Below the pieces are notes generated by a model. The model was given only the letters and a program-made list of their open reading frames with translations. It had not been told where the DNA came from and made no database searches. Shown here one piece after another: positions 8,185 to 21,884 of a DNA stretch of 64,000 nt. Origin of the DNA: Serinus canaria (lineage: Eukaryota > Chordata > Aves > Passeriformes > Fringillidae); assembly GCF_022539315.1 (NCBI RefSeq), contig NC_066316.1, forward strand, positions 23,611,245 to 23,675,244, given 5' to 3'. How positions within the stretch are numbered: position 1 is the stretch's first letter; each line of letters starts with the position of its first letter. The translations under genes and the position numbers were made by a program.

Positions 8185-11100
8185 CCAGAACATTGGATGC
8201 AAGTTTAAAAACTTGAGTCCCTGCAAAAAATACTTAGATGTGAGTCTTGCAATGTCTTTTACTCGGAAAATGTTTTAAAGACAAGTCCAGCTGAAAGCAG
8301 AACATCATCAGTATGATCCTAGTGCTGATGCAGATTTCTCTCAGAGGGAGAGAAAAGCCAGGGAATAAAATGGTATTATGAGTGGAAATGAAAACATTCA
8401 AAGGAGTGAAGCATAAGAATAAGCAGCCTCTTCAACATGCCCTCAAAAGACATTTTTCAGCTGGGGCTTCAGACAAGGAAACATTTCCGGTAGAGGTGCA
8501 ATTAGGAGAAATAATTGGATTGCTTGAACTCTGAGTGAGTTGACCCTGAGCCTCACGGTGACTTAGGTCTGATACTCTCTCTGGAGAACAGATTCTTCCC
8601 TGAGTCCCAGTGCCACAGGCTGAAGCACTGACTCTTGAAAATGCCAACCAGTGGGGCAGCTAAGATCCTGATCTGGATGGGGATCTGTGCAGCATGGTTT
8701 GGATCCCTTTATCCCCAGGGTGCTTTAGCATGCTTTTTGATTTCTTTTGTTGCACTTATTTATTTTGAGTTGTACAATTCTGTCAGCCCACAGCCCAGTT
8801 CCTTCTCTCCTGATGAAATCTGAGTATGGTGCTTAATGTCTTGTGTTTTGTTGTGCCATGAGTTGCCATGGAAATGAGCTTGAGGTTGCAAATCTAATGA
8901 AGTCTCCTATATTGTGGAACAAAGAGGAGCAGGAGGTGGTGACACTGTGGGCACAAAGCCTCATGTGAAAGTCTCTTGTCTAAGATCAGTATAGGTCAGC
9001 CTGGCAGTCCTGGTGCTGCTCATCTTTGTCTTTCAGCACATCAGGGAATCTTACTAGGACTTCCTCTGGTTAGGAGTCATTAATTACATAAATGTGGATT
9101 TTAGAGCCTCTTTTCCTATATGCTTTTTAAAATAATGGCTGCAAAATTCTTGTTGCTTGCCTGCTTAAAATTTTTTACTTGCTGAAAAAGGAAGAAAATA
9201 TGACTAAAAGCAAAAATACATGTGGGTCAAAAACTCAAGAATGGCTGAGACAAACACCAATGCCCTTTATTTTGGTCCAGGATGCAGTGCTCCATAGTGG
9301 ATATGCAGAGAAGATGTGTGAAATCAGAGCACTGTTGGAGTAATGTTTTAATTGTTAAACTGTCAAAACAGCTGTTAATCTGCAGTGCAGGGACTTCCCA
9401 GGGCAGGGGTTGTGTCTTGACCTTTGTGTTTTATAGTCAGTGGTCCTCACTTCCTTCACCTCTAATAGGCTTCAAAATGATACAGAATCATGCAGGCTTA
9501 AAGAAACACAGAGTTATTAGGGAGGGGTGGTGCAATCTCTGAACATCTACTATTACTGTTTCCTAGTCAGTCATATTTCCAAGTGTGCAGGAAGCTGAAT
9601 TCTTCTTGTACAAGTATTCCCCATAGTTTGTATCTCACTTCCTTTCCTGGGCTGGGCTTTTTTATCTTTGGGCATCTGAAAAGGCTGGAAAACTTTATGG
9701 ATAATGCAGTTGTTCAGGGCTGTCCTTTTCCAGAACTGTGGTGTGTGCAGGATTGTGCTGGGAATTTCCCCCCTCGTGCTTGAGCCCTGACTGCGATTTA
9801 TAGAAGGATGGAAGTCTTGACATTTGGAACACAGCAATGCCTATTGCTTATTTCCCAGTAGAACTTTCAACTTAAAAGATTTAGATGCTTTTCTTTATTA
9901 AATGGAGCAAATACTTCAGTGTTTTCAGCTCAAAGCCCATCAGCATATCTCCACATTTTGTCGGGGGGCCCAGCTGCCAATTCTCAGTGGAAGTGCTGTT
10001 AGCAGTGGTGGTAATCCAGCATGGTGGTCCAAGAAAAGGATAGGAGCCAGAAATTTGTGCTCAGGCTCCAGTTTTCTCTCTTGTTATTTGGCTACAGGCA
10101 CCAAAACCAAAGCTTTGAAAAAAAAAAAGTGTCTGGTTTGTGATAAACTAGATGGTCACTCCAGAGTCAGGACCTGGTCCCCTTGCTTTTGAAAATGTGA
10201 TCCCAAACCTTTGTACCCCTGCTTCCTGATCCATCAGCTCTCAATGATGCTGTATTTCTTAAAGCAGACTGGGCTGCTTGCAGTGTAGTGGTTAAATCTA
10301 AAGAAATTAATGTGCAGATGGTAAAGTAGGTCGTTAATTTTGGTCTGTAATTGCAAACTGAGACTAGAGTAGGAAAAGTCATGCAAAACAGGAGTAAATG
10401 TTTGAGACTTTAATGTCTGCCTTTAAATTTCCATCTCTGTGTGTCTCTTTCTCTCCCTCTCTTGTGTGCACATGTGCCCAGACCTCATACTTTGGCATCC
10501 AGCTCATCCCTGCTGTCACCACAGTGGCATTTGGCAGTCCCTGGGGTGAGAGAGTGAGCTGAAAGTGTGCTGCACGGTGTCCTGCAGCTCTGTCCTGATG
10601 CAAAACACATTTCCCACCTCTAGGATGCTTTCTCACGTCTCCCCTTTCTGAGCATTCCCTCTTCCCTTACTCCCCCAGGACAGCACTCCCTATCCTTCAA
10701 GCAAAGTTTTACATCCAGATGACTAATTTTAACCTGATTATTGTTTGTGAAGCCAATAACTGGAAGAAGTCAGTCATTGCTTAACAGCTTTAGTGGTAAA
10801 TCAGTTCCAGCAGCTTGCTGGGCTGCTGCTAGCATGAATCCACGTGCTTCTCAGCTAGACGCTCTCGTCCCTCTCTCCTCCCCTCTCCCTCTCTCTCTGG
10901 GATCCTTTGCTGGGCCCATATGGGGTTGGGGATGTAAGCACTTCAGAGGAGTGCTTCAATAGATGGTTGTGATTCTCATTTTTGGCATCAGCTTTTTATT
11001 ACAAGTTGTTGACTGGCTGGAGGCGTGAGAGAGTGGGAGCAGGGAGGGTTCTCTACCATGTGTGAAGCGAGGAGACAGCAGTAGCAGAAATAGTACAGCA

Positions 11101-13893
11101 ACTCCTCTCTGGAGCATGAAAATGGGGTCTGGAGCAATCCTCTTGGCCCCTAATCTCTTGCTAGCTCTGGGGTTTACAGCATGGACCGTGACAGTTTTGC
11201 TGCAAGGCGGGGTCAGGATTTCAACCACAATAAAAGTTGTAGCTCAAGTTAGTAGCATGTAAAGTATTTTGGTCTGGCAAAAAAAAAAAAAAAGCACTTA
11301 AATTATGAAATCCAAACCTCTGTTTTAAAATAGTATCTATCCTCTCTACTGGTATTCATTTTTGGTATTGTTTTGAGTTTGGTTTTCTTGTGGGCCTAAA
11401 AATGAAATAAAAATATAAGCAGATGGGTTTATATGATAATACAAATAGAAAAAAAAGGGCTCCTGAAAGGCAAAGGTTTATATTTTATATTGTGCAGAAG
11501 TTGATACTTTATAAATAAATTAGTAAATGCAACCATATTTCCAAACAAAACCAGTAATAATTGTAAGAGATTGTACAAAATTTTTAGTAAATGGCAAGGC
11601 ACAGAGTAATATCCTCTGATTATCACTTACAGAACCTGGAGATCAAAAGCTAAAACTAAACTCAAAAAGGAATGCAAATACTTCAGGGGCAGAACGTTCA
11701 TGTTCAGGCTCTAAGGTGGGGTCATTGTGTAGGTGCCTTACAACACCAGGCACGTTTCTGTGTGTGCAGCACCACACAGAGCTCTCCCTAACGAAGCACT
11801 GATGTGCCAGGGTTGATGGGAAAACCAGAATAACAGAGATTCCCTAGGGCACAAGAGGAGCAAAAGTATTGGGCTGACTTAGCATGGAGCCAGGTCTGAG
11901 ACAGCTGAAACTCTTCACTCTTGTCCAGCACGAGCCCTGCTGAGTTTAACCTGGTCACTTTGAGGTTATGAGGTCCCTGCTCACCATGTTTCCTGTTACT
12001 CTCCCTTGTGCTGGTCCTATAAAAAATAATAATAATAATAACCTGAGCAGCCTTGTTGAGCACCTGAGGGCTGGGTTTGCTGGGCTGTACCATGCTCAAG
12101 CAGTGGGATGAAAATCCCAGGGGATAATGCTGGAGATCAGAGGATTCCAGATAGGTACTGGGCATTTGTGTCCTGCTCCTGGGTGCTTCTGCCTCCTCAC
12201 AAAATATGTGGGTAGCTGAAGTACCTAAAAAAAGAGGGTTAGAGATGCTACTTGAGAGTCAGCAGTGAGGTGGACCCTGTGATCTCATGTAAAATGCTTG
12301 CCTGTAAGAGAAAGTTTTGTGGTCTGGTAAATTTTGGATGAGTTTTGGGCCTTACTGAAAGTAGTTAGGGAACAAATGAGTGTACAGGGTTCTTCTGAAG
12401 GAGAAAAGGATGAGAGTATTCCATGGAGGCATATTAAAGTCAATCCAAAGTGAACTGATGACTTTACAACCCTCAAGTAAATTACTCCAGATCATTTGTT
12501 TTGTGCAACAGGATCGTGTATGGAATATGAAAATGTGTATATGACCTCCTTTAAACTGCTGTGATTTATTACTGCCAGAACCACAAGGGAATCAAAATGA
12601 GTTTATGAAGAAATCAATGTTATGGGGGATTGCAAAATGATGCTGGGTCTGACGAATCCTTTCTGAAACCCTTTAACCACAAGAAATCTGCTTCTTGACT
12701 CAGATGTTGCAGAGTGGATAAGTCATCCACTTTGATTCCAAAAAGCCTTAGGTCTTTAAACGATTTTCAGGATGGTGATGTTTGCCTTTTTTTATTGTTC
12801 TGTGCAATCTTCTGCATGCACTTGAATTTTGTTGTCATCATGTCTCTTAATTGATGAGAAATCTGAATGATGCTGAGTTTGTTTGGGGTTTTTTTTTGAC
12901 TGCATAAAACAACCCAAATTACCTTTTTCAGATTTTTCTGCAACCTTTATTTTACTTGCTTGGATAAACCTGCTTTAGTTTAAAAGCTACTATATTCTTT
13001 CATATTTATAATTTCATCTATGCTTTTCCCATTCTCCCATCCTTCTCAATGTCTTCATTCTGCAGCTCTCCTCAGGTGATAGTTCTGAAGCACACAAAAC
13101 AATAGCAGGGAGAACAAGAAACTTTTATTTTCTTCGAAGAAAAGAAAATTCTTTGAGCTGAAAAATGGGACAGCACAGCCTTCAAATTATAATACAACTA
13201 CTTGTGTTTGTGAAGGTACCACAGACTCCTGATTTTCATTGCATATCAGTGTTTTTTATAGTATAGCAGTAAATCTATTTGTTGTTTTAAGCTAGTTCTT
13301 TTTCTCCTTTTCTGACTTTTGATCCTGACTGAAAGCCTTTGCTAATGAAACCATCTTTGGTAGCAGGTTTCCCTTCTTTCCAGAAGAGGAGGAAGATGAC
13401 ACTGCTTTCCTTGAAGCTTCTGGCCTTGCAGCCTAGAATAGGCAGAATTTCCTCTTCTTCTGGTAGAAAATAGTCAAGAGTATGCATGACAGGGCTGTGT
13501 CATGTATGGACACATTAATTCTACATGTGTCTCATCTTGAGGTAAGTCTGGCCTTACCTACCTTTACTTTGGGGATGAAAGAATGGGACTTTTTTCTCCA
13601 AAAAGCCACTAAAACCGTAACAAGAAACTTGACCAAACAAAAAAAACCCCACAAAAACCAACCAACCAAGCAAGCAAAATTGGAAAAAATTTGTTCTCAG
13701 ACAAGATTTGTGTTCAAAATGTTTTGAATATTTTGATGTAAAATCATATCCTGTAATGTTTATTTTATTATTATTGCCATGTGTTGTTGCTAGTCTATTG
13801 TTTTCAGTTAAATCTCTCAGTTTGTTTAGGTTTTATTTTCAGAAGCGTGTTTTGCTTTGAGACCGCAATTTGAAATTTTATTTTTTTGGCGGT
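8185..13893. other. Unique non-coding sequence with small simple repeats
   Basis: No gene is supported. Small features are an A-run at 10117-10128, a CT-rich patch at 10860-10900, an A-run at about 11280-11294 some 50 bp after an AATAAA, an AAT trinucleotide run at about 12018-12042, and an A/C-rich tract with AACC repeats at about 13636-13690. The A-run after AATAAA recalls the end of a processed transcript, but the sequence before it is not recognised. Confidence 0.5.
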
Positions 13894-13918
13894 CTGATTT
13901 GGTAAAATACCAAATCAG
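13894..13918. repeat. Perfect inverted repeat (11-bp arms, 3-nt loop)
   Basis: CTGATTTGGTA at 13894-13904 is exactly complementary to 13908-13918 across an AAA loop. Confidence 0.9.
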
Positions 13919-16900
13919 TAGGGATGGAATGAGCTCAGGAGGGGTTTGGCTCATGTGTCAAGGACACAGATTTTTAGAACTGGGTTAACTTGACAGGTTG
14001 CACTTTGTGTCCCCTCTCTCTGCTCCCACATTCTGCTGGTGTGAGCAGAGCAATCGGTGCAGGGGAGCTGATGTCTGCATGGAGCACACTTCAGGTGCCC
14101 TGTCCTGAGCTGTGTCCAGTCTGGGCCTGGAGGCTCATCCTCAAAACTTGTCACAGTGCAGCAGATGCACCACTGGAGTGATCTTCCTCTTTGGTTTCAT
14201 AACCCAGTCTGTGAGCCCTGAGGCTGTTGGAAGTGCAACCCAAAGGATGGTAAGTGGGATAATGGTGGCATTTGCTTCCAAAGCTTGCTCCTGATTTGAA
14301 ACAGAAAATTAGTGGAGCTGAACTTGATTTCCTGTGCTCAGTGATATCTGACACATCAGTCTCTATGTGAATATCCCTTGCATGGTTAAAACTTCAGAAA
14401 TGCACCCGTGGTCTCAGGCAAACTTACACGTTTTTGACCTTTACACATCTAAAAAAACCCAACAACAACAAAAACAAACCCACCAAAACAAAGAACCACC
14501 ACCAACAACAAAAAGAAATAAAACCCCCTCAAAGTCAAAACCTAAGTACTTTAAGAATTCATGTGCAGAGTACATTAAAGCTGTGTGAATGGTTGTTCAC
14601 CCCATGTTTCAGAGCACATTCAGGTCACCTGGAGCAAGTATCTTGCATTTCCATCAGTTCAAAATGTGGATTTATTTTTTGGTATTCAGTAGCCTTCAGC
14701 AGTAGTTTTTCACATCCCCATGCTATCTATAGTGTAGCTTTACCTGGCCTGGATTCTTTTTTTCTTGCATTACACCTGCATTTCTACATACACAGGACTC
14801 TTTCACTGTTTTGCCTTATCACCTGTAAAATGGTCACGTATCAAAGCACAGCTGGGAACAGGGTGATGTGTCCATCTCCCCCAGCCCAACTCAGATTTGG
14901 GAGCATAACATGCCCTATAAAATTCAGGATTACCTTCATCTACCAACCACTGGTGTAAGTAGAGCTACAAGTCCAAAGAATGTCATTCTGTATTAACCAT
15001 ATTTTTCTACATCTGTATATTTATAAGAAAAGTATAGTTCTCATAGTGCTTGATGTTTCTAGTATGTTAAATATATACAACAAACAGCCATTAATGAGTT
15101 TTAAAACTGTGATGCTTATTCAGTCCACTCAGTGCTCTTGAAAGTGAGCCAACATTAATTCAAGCTCAGTTGATCCTAATAAGTAACTAAGGCCCCATTT
15201 CATAAACATGCAATTCTAGCTTGTTGTTTCTGGCACTGCCATTAAGCAAAAGTCTCTACCCTCAGAATGACAGAATTAAGGGATTAGGGATAAACTGAAA
15301 ATTGTGAATAATTCACAATTTCTTCCCTCCTCTCCTCCCCACCAAAGGCAACTCTGGAGGGGCTCAAAAACCACTCCCAATTATGCACCTTTTCATCTGG
15401 GAGTTATGCACAGGAGTGTGACCTGCTAGTGCCATGAGATTTGCTCATATGAGAGGAGTGTGTAGGACCAGATGTAATATCTGATACTTTTCTTGTCATC
15501 ATGGGTTCACTAGAACAAAGCACCAGTGCCTGCTCTAAAAAGTGCTGCTTGCAGTTATCTATGCTGAAAGGGAACTTTAGTGCTCCCCAATGTGTGTTGT
15601 CCCAACAATATGGATGTATTTTCAAAAGAAATCTATGGCATTTCAAAAGAAATCTCTGACATTTTATACTAAGATGCAATCAGGGTCACTCCTTACCCTG
15701 GCCCTTCAGGTAATGTGGAACATGTGCTCTGCTTGTTCCTGGAACAGATTTTCTCTTCAGCTTTCTTGATTTTGAAGAAAGATATTTTATAAAGATCCTG
15801 CTGAATATGAGAAGCTTTGCAGGAGATACCTTTTGCTACATAAAGCACAGTAATGTAGGAGCTCATATTAAAGCAACATAGACTGCACAACAATTGTATT
15901 TCTCAATGCAGACATTTCTTAACCTTTATCTTGGCCATGCCACTGGATCTCAAGCAGTTGTTGAAGCCCTGGAGCTGTATTTCTAGGACATGTGTGATTG
16001 GAACCAGCCTTTCATGTGCTTGCCCAGTGCCCAGTCCCAGGTTCAGTCACTCTCTGGCCTTGCAGGCTCTGTGGTGACGTGGAAGAGAGTAAGAGGTAAG
16101 GAAACACTTTGCCTCTCTCCTACAGTGAGAATTGCTTGCATTCATTTAGCCTTGTGTTGCTAACACACTCTTTTGCTCAAAGGCTGAGCTTTCTTGCTGA
16201 TGCTAAAATGTTTGTATAATGCTCATGTACTGTCGCATCGTTGTGCCAAAATAATAATAAAAATATTTAGTTAAATTAAAAATTGGGATATTAATGGCAT
16301 TAGAGACTTGCTGTCTTTATTCAGTGCCAGGGAATGGCTGTGCTGTTGGTAGCACTCATTATTATTTCTCAAGTGGTTGCTGATGTTACTATCATGGGCT
16401 TTCTTTTTCTTCACGTGCAAACATTATTTTTACCAAAGCATGTGGGGAAAATGCTGTGCACACAGCTGTGTGAGGAGAGAATTCAGCAAGGGCCAGATCA
16501 GTTTGTAAGAGAAATCAGGTGTGTTGCTGTCAAGGTTTGGGTCAGTAGCAGGGCACCAAGTGACCTGGCTTTCTTGGAAAACAGAGCAAAGCTTTTAATT
16601 TCCAAACAGAATGGGGGAATGCGTGCAACCCACAGAGACTGGAGTCTCTCCAGGCCTATCTAACATAATGAGAGAATTCTTTGTGAAATGCATAAAATGA
16701 TGACATTCTAGTGGTGAGTGAAATACTTGATTACTTTTTCCATAACCTAAAATAATTGGAATGTTCTTATGCAGTCCCATTCCCAGTGAGGACTAGGAAT
16801 GTGTAACCTCACCATATATATATATTCCTGAGAGACATCTCTGGGGCAGAGTGTGGTGAGATGGAAAAATGCATTGGAAAGTGTTTTTATAAGCCCCAAG

Positions 16901-19900
16901 GAGAAGTTACAGGCATGTTCATCTGAGAAAACATCCAGGAGACCAATTCAGAGTCATGGTCACAAGTCTGAGGAGAAAAAGGTTGGTCTGGGCAAGGTTT
17001 GCTGAGCTCCTTGGTGGCCACTGAGATACAGGTGAGTGCCTGACTTAGTCTGGCTTATCCACATGGCTGTTGGTGGAAGGAGAGAAGGGACACAATGGCT
17101 GCTGGCACCTGGGGACAGGGTGACACAACCCCGATCCAGGGGAGTGCCAGCCAGGATGGACTGACTGCCAAAAGGACAGCTGGACTCTGAGCTGCCTCTT
17201 CATCCTCTTTCAGCACACCCTGTTCCCTGCCACCATCCTGAGTGCTCCTGGGGCTACCTTAATTCCTCCTCAGGTGTGGACAGGGAGGATCAATGAATCA
17301 TCCTCAAGGGATTTTGGCATTTTGCAACACAGTGGAGGTTTGTGGTTTTTTTTGGTAATATCTCTGACTAGCAAGGTTTAGCATGATCTTTCACAGAAAA
17401 TCTTTTCTGGTAGACTGAGAGGCAGGATTTAGCATTTCAGAGGGGTAAAGAAAAAATGAAAATGATTACATGAGAATGCAAATCTGTTAAAATGGCATGG
17501 AGGACAAGTGTGCTCCTGCAGCAATAGGAGTACTCCTGGGTTCTGTGTTAGGGCTTGTGCCTGATGCATGCACACTGAACAGCTCTGTCACAGTCTAGCA
17601 GCACACTGACACAAGCCATAGCCAACCACAGAAGAAAAGGATAATCTCTGCCCTGTGGAAATGGCAGCTGGACATTCAGGAGGAATCTGCTAGGCTGAGA
17701 TTCCCAGTGCTCAGGGAATTGCATTGGCGTGTGGAACAGGAATAGACAGGCAGTGGGTGATACCAGTTGAGCAGCTTGGATTGCTTTAAATCTTTCTCCT
17801 CCCAGTAACATCCTAGTCCTGCTGCCAGAGGGTGTACTTAGCCACTGGGGACAGAGTGTGCATTGCTCAGCATGGCTGTTTTATCAGACTCATTGCATAT
17901 ATTACAAAATATTACATATTTTATGTTGCCTAATAGAGAAATTTTATTAGGACTAGTTTGGAAGTGGTCTATGTTGGCACAACATTTTATGGGGACACAC
18001 AGTACCCAGAATGGCTCTCTCTAATGCAAAAACTTGGAGCATTTAAAGCTGGACCTGTTTCATTGAGGAGTTAGACCATGAATAGTCCTGTGCAAAGGAG
18101 CTAATATCTGTAAGAGGTTCAAAGACTGGGAAGGGCTGCTAGAAGTTATATATTGACTGAAGATGAGCCAGGCTACATCATGCCTGTTCACCAAATTAAT
18201 TATTTGTTTCAGTATTTATAAAAGTGAATAGGAAACAGATGGCAGAACTGGAGATACTTGTTGGGTTTCTGTGATGGAGAAAGGAGAAAGAGCAGAAATC
18301 AGAATCTCACCATAAGAGAGGAACAGGAAATTAAAATGTCAGACAACTGACAAAACTGCAGGACCACACACAAATATAAAGAGTTTTCCCATAGGATCTC
18401 CAAAACATTTTAAATTTAAGTATTTTCTCTTTTACCACCCAGAAATCAGAATAAATGGGGTTTTTTTTTTATTTTTTTTTTTTTAGAGAGAAAAAGTTAT
18501 TAGAACCCAGTTATTAGAAAATTTTTTGGAAACTTCTCCAAGTGGTTCAGAAAAGTCCTACTGAGATATCTAATGAGAAGACAGAAAAGAGCAGAGATGG
18601 GAGTTGCTGATTTGTGTGTTGAGTATTCACATCCTTGTCCTTGGCAGAATTCATAGTTTTTATTCTGCAAAGACTGGTGGTGTGGCCAGCAAAGGCCCTG
18701 CAGGTTGGGGTTATCAGGGACCTCAGGGCTGTGTTTGTCCTCTGCACTTGCTCAGAGCACCTGTGGCTTGTGGTCTGCCCTTGAATTTGGCTGCATTGAA
18801 ATTAATTTCCCCTGATGTGCAAGGGAGACCTGCTGGCTTGAGGGGCATCCTTACAGTGTATGTTCCACCTGGAATGTTGGAGTGGGGGAGAAGGAAAACG
18901 AGGGGGTAAAAAGACTGGGAATTTTCATGTTGAATAGATGTGGTGGAATTGTGCCAGTTGTGTTAACTGAGGGTCAGGGATCCTGAATTCCTATGGGATT
19001 CTGATAGTCCACCTGCAGCCAGCACACAGCAATGGATTCTCCATGCATGTCAGTAGGAGGGAGATCTGGAAAATCCAAGTTGCATTTTACAGAAATCTGT
19101 TTGTGCTGCATCATCACCTAAATCAGCTGGATTTGGAAAGTGGTTGAGAATCCAGATAGACTTACAGGTTTCTTCCCCTCTCAGAATTGCCTCTAGGTTT
19201 CAGTATCCTTGGGAAGATATGTGCTTTGTGCAGTACCCTCCTAAATGCATGGGTTTGCTGTCACTCTAACAGTCTCTGCTTCTTTAGCTGCCCCTTGCTT
19301 CATCTTCAGCAGACATCCCTGAGTAAGGGCTGTCTGCTGACCTTTCCTTCAACAGTTCATTCTGAGCCAGCTGTGCTGCTCTGCTGAGATATGGCTGGCT
19401 TTCTTTCTGTCTTTCTTTCTGTCTTTCTCTCTGTCTTTTTTTTCTGTCTTGTGGTAGGGTTTTCTATGTCTCCCTTTGACTTTGGCCAAGTGCCTCACAA
19501 GCTATGGACCCTGAGTGCCTGCCTGCCTGATTTGGAGAACGTAGGCTTGGCTTTTCAGTTGGCTCCCAGTAAGTTTCCTACTCTCCTTTGACCAGCTTTT
19601 GCCTTGCCAGTCTTTGTATTAAGCTTTTTTCCTCTCTTTCATTGTATAAGTTCACTCATTCTTCATCCTTCACCCCAAAATAGAAGAAAAAATTTTAGTA
19701 GCTGCTGCTGACCATTGCCCAGTCCTTCTGCTGGTGTTTGATGTTCACCCCAGGGATAAGGAATTTGCAGGTTCCTATTCACACCATGTCAGTAGATGCT
19801 GCTGCTGAGGATTATTCTGTAATTTGTAAGATAGCTTTTTTTGGATAGGTTTGTTTCAAAAAATTGTTGCTCACTCCATTTTAGCATAGATTGGCAAACC

Positions 19901-20916
19901 CAGCCCTTTGCAAGCAGGCTGTATAGCTAGTCCCTGAGAAATATTCTGTTCTGAAGTATTCTTCCAAGAGTTGACTGTTTGGGGTAGTGTGCTGAATAGA
20001 ACTATAATTTTAGAGGAAATGCTGGTCCCTCAGTTGGATCAAAGAGAGCAAGGTTAGGCCTTTTAGATCCACTGCAGACCACAGTCTACCAGAAAAATGA
20101 CTTTGCAGACAGCCCTTTCTCCAGCAGGTGGTAAACCACGAGAACAAAGTGAGGAGCAGAACATGGCATGGAAAAGTCCTTGACCAATGACACTAAAATA
20201 CCTGCAAAGAAGATGGGTTTGTGATTTCCCCTGTACTTGCTTTCAAAAGGAGAAGCATTGGAAGGAGAGGTGAAATACTTGAAATCAATGGTGCAGCAGC
20301 TCAGGAACAAGCAGAGTGGTAGATAGATTCATTCTTAATTTGTCTAGTGATCTAAAAGGGGGGTTTTCCATAAAGGTTTTTATGGCACTTGTACACAGTT
20401 GCTGTGGAAGCAGCAAATACATTTGGTTTTAGCTGGGTGTTAAAAGGAGGAGTTAGTGCTTTGCCTTTGCGTTTCTGCCTTTCTCCAAACACTGGGAGCT
20501 TTACCATATGCTTCCTTTGGCAGGTAGGTATCTCAGGAACCTGGTGCTTCCCAAAGATCTGAAAGGAGCTGGTCTGAACTTGTCAGCTTGTCTGAAGTTA
20601 CCTTTTACTGAGCCTGTGATGAAATCAGCCGTGTTCAGGTGAGGAACCCTAGGAACCTGTGTCTTTGCTGTTCCCTGAGCAAAGTGAGACTCACCTGTGA
20701 AGCAGGGTACAAAGGAGGCTTCTTCTACAATTTTCATCTACTCTTCTGACACTGTTTCTGATAAAGCCAGATCTCAATTCATCCCAGGGGCTACTCCACA
20801 GATGAGTTGTATTTGGTCCACTGAATTTGTGACTTCCAGGCTAAAGGAAAGCATACATCTTACACAAGTGTTGCCTGTGACTGACTGAAGAGTAAAAATA
20901 ATTCATTCTCCCCCAG
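13919..20916. other. Unique non-coding sequence with low-complexity tracts
   Basis: No gene or recognised mobile element. Contents are an A/C-rich CAA/CCA tract at about 14450-14520, a perfect inverted repeat at 15299-15321 (11-bp arms, one-base centre), a short TA run at 16815-16825, T-rich runs at about 18462-18484, and a TTTC/TTTCTG simple repeat at about 19399-19450. Confidence 0.5.
15299..15321. repeat. Perfect inverted repeat (11-bp arms, 1-nt centre)
   Basis: AAATTGTGAAT at 15299-15309 is complementary to 15311-15321 around a single A. Confidence 0.9.
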
Positions 20917-21050
20917 AGAATCACAGAATGGGTAAGGTTGGAGGGGATCTCAATCTGTCCAACCCCCCTGCTCAAGCAGGGTCACCCTAATGCACAAAAC
21001 TGCATCCAAACTAATTTTTTCAAGGATCTGGCTGAAGCAAATGGACAGCC
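20917..21050 (-). mobile_element. CR1 LINE 3' end fragment
   Basis: Read on the plus strand, the fragment opens AGAATCACAGAATGGGTAAG, followed by the 'ggttggaggggatctc' block and the 'tccaaccccc-tgctcaagcagggtcacc' block of the CR1 3' region in antisense. The left edge is therefore the 3' terminus with its octamer-like ATTCTGTGATTCT end, and the copy is severely 5'-truncated, as is normal for CR1. The right boundary is approximate. Confidence 0.88.
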
Positions 21051-21820
21051 TGGAATAAATCTTCGAGGTATTTTCTTAAAGGTGTTTTCTTATTTTCCTC
21101 TCCTCTCTGCTTTGAATCCTGACATGTGTTTCCCTGCCATTCTTCCTGCCTGTCTCCCCACCACTGTGCTGCTGTTACTCACAGAGAATTGTCACTGTGA
21201 TGCACAGGACATGAACAGGAGGGACCTGGTAAGGCCCATTTCTGGTGGAGGAGAAATGCTTTGGAAAGCAGGGAAGAGGAGAAGGATCAGCATCAGCCCA
21301 ATATCCCAGGAACTGATGCCTTTTTCAGAGCTGTGTTTATCCCTGCTCTCAAAGCAAGCCTTTCACAGTGCTTCCTTCACCTGCAAGCCTTGCAAAGCCC
21401 AGCCTCTGGTGGGCTGCCTCCCTTTGCAGCAGTCCCCAGGTTACCACACAGCCACTGCTGTCTGTGTGGTCCTTGGAATTCACACGGCTTGGTGGCAACC
21501 AGTAGGGAGGGAAACTAACGTGTTTTATTTATTTAGAGTCAAGCACAGTTTAAAGTCCATTCTAAATAAATAAAAACTCTTAGCCAGATTTATATAAATA
21601 AAAAAAGCAGATTTTCCCCTCTCTTTTGGCTGCTGTTGAACAGCATCATTTTCAGGACCACACAAGGAGCTGTGTCGACAGCTGAGAAATGTGCTGGAGA
21701 GGCAGAGGTAGGAGGGGTAAGAAGGACCTTGATAACTTTGGTTTCTAAGCTTTGGGTTTCTAATGCATGGAGGTTCCCTGTGGACATTAAGGAGCAGCCC
21801 TGACACTGTGGTGAGTTGAA
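21051..21820. other. Unique non-coding sequence
   Basis: No gene supported. The 211-codon open frame that crosses this stretch starts inside the CR1 fragment and shows no known domain, so it is treated as chance. An AT-rich patch lies at about 21515-21605. Confidence 0.5.
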
Positions 21821-21884
21821 ATATTCAGTTTTCTTCTAATTTCAACTCACTGTGGTGAGTTGAAATTAGAAGAAAACTGAATAT
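21821..21884. repeat. Perfect 30-bp inverted repeat with 4-nt loop
   Basis: Bases 21821-21850 are exactly complementary to 21855-21884, with the loop TGTG. An 18-bp direct repeat (ACTGTGGTGAGTTGAAAT) occurs at 21805 and 21849, so the hairpin seems to have arisen in one complex event. It lacks the bulges, mismatches and larger loop of a typical microRNA precursor. Confidence 0.96.

Noticed and set aside
8005..8208. 67-codon frame with an internal repeat and hydrophobic segments
   Set aside because: The repeat is explained by the 88-bp DNA duplication, and the composition reflects AT-rich DNA.
8635..8823. 62-codon frame predicted to have membrane-like segments
   Set aside because: It is short, has T-rich composition that gives hydrophobic residues by chance, and shows no known family or gene context.
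11229..11294. AATAAA followed by an A-run as a processed pseudogene end
   Set aside because: The spacing is plausible, but the preceding 200 bases match no gene I recognise and no target duplication was found.
20938..21573. 211-codon plus-strand open frame
   Set aside because: It starts inside an antisense CR1 fragment, has no recognisable domain, and runs through sequence with no codon bias.
21821..21884. Perfect hairpin as a microRNA precursor
   Set aside because: The stem has no bulges, the loop is four bases and the arms are AT-rich. With a linked direct repeat, a template-switch origin fits better.
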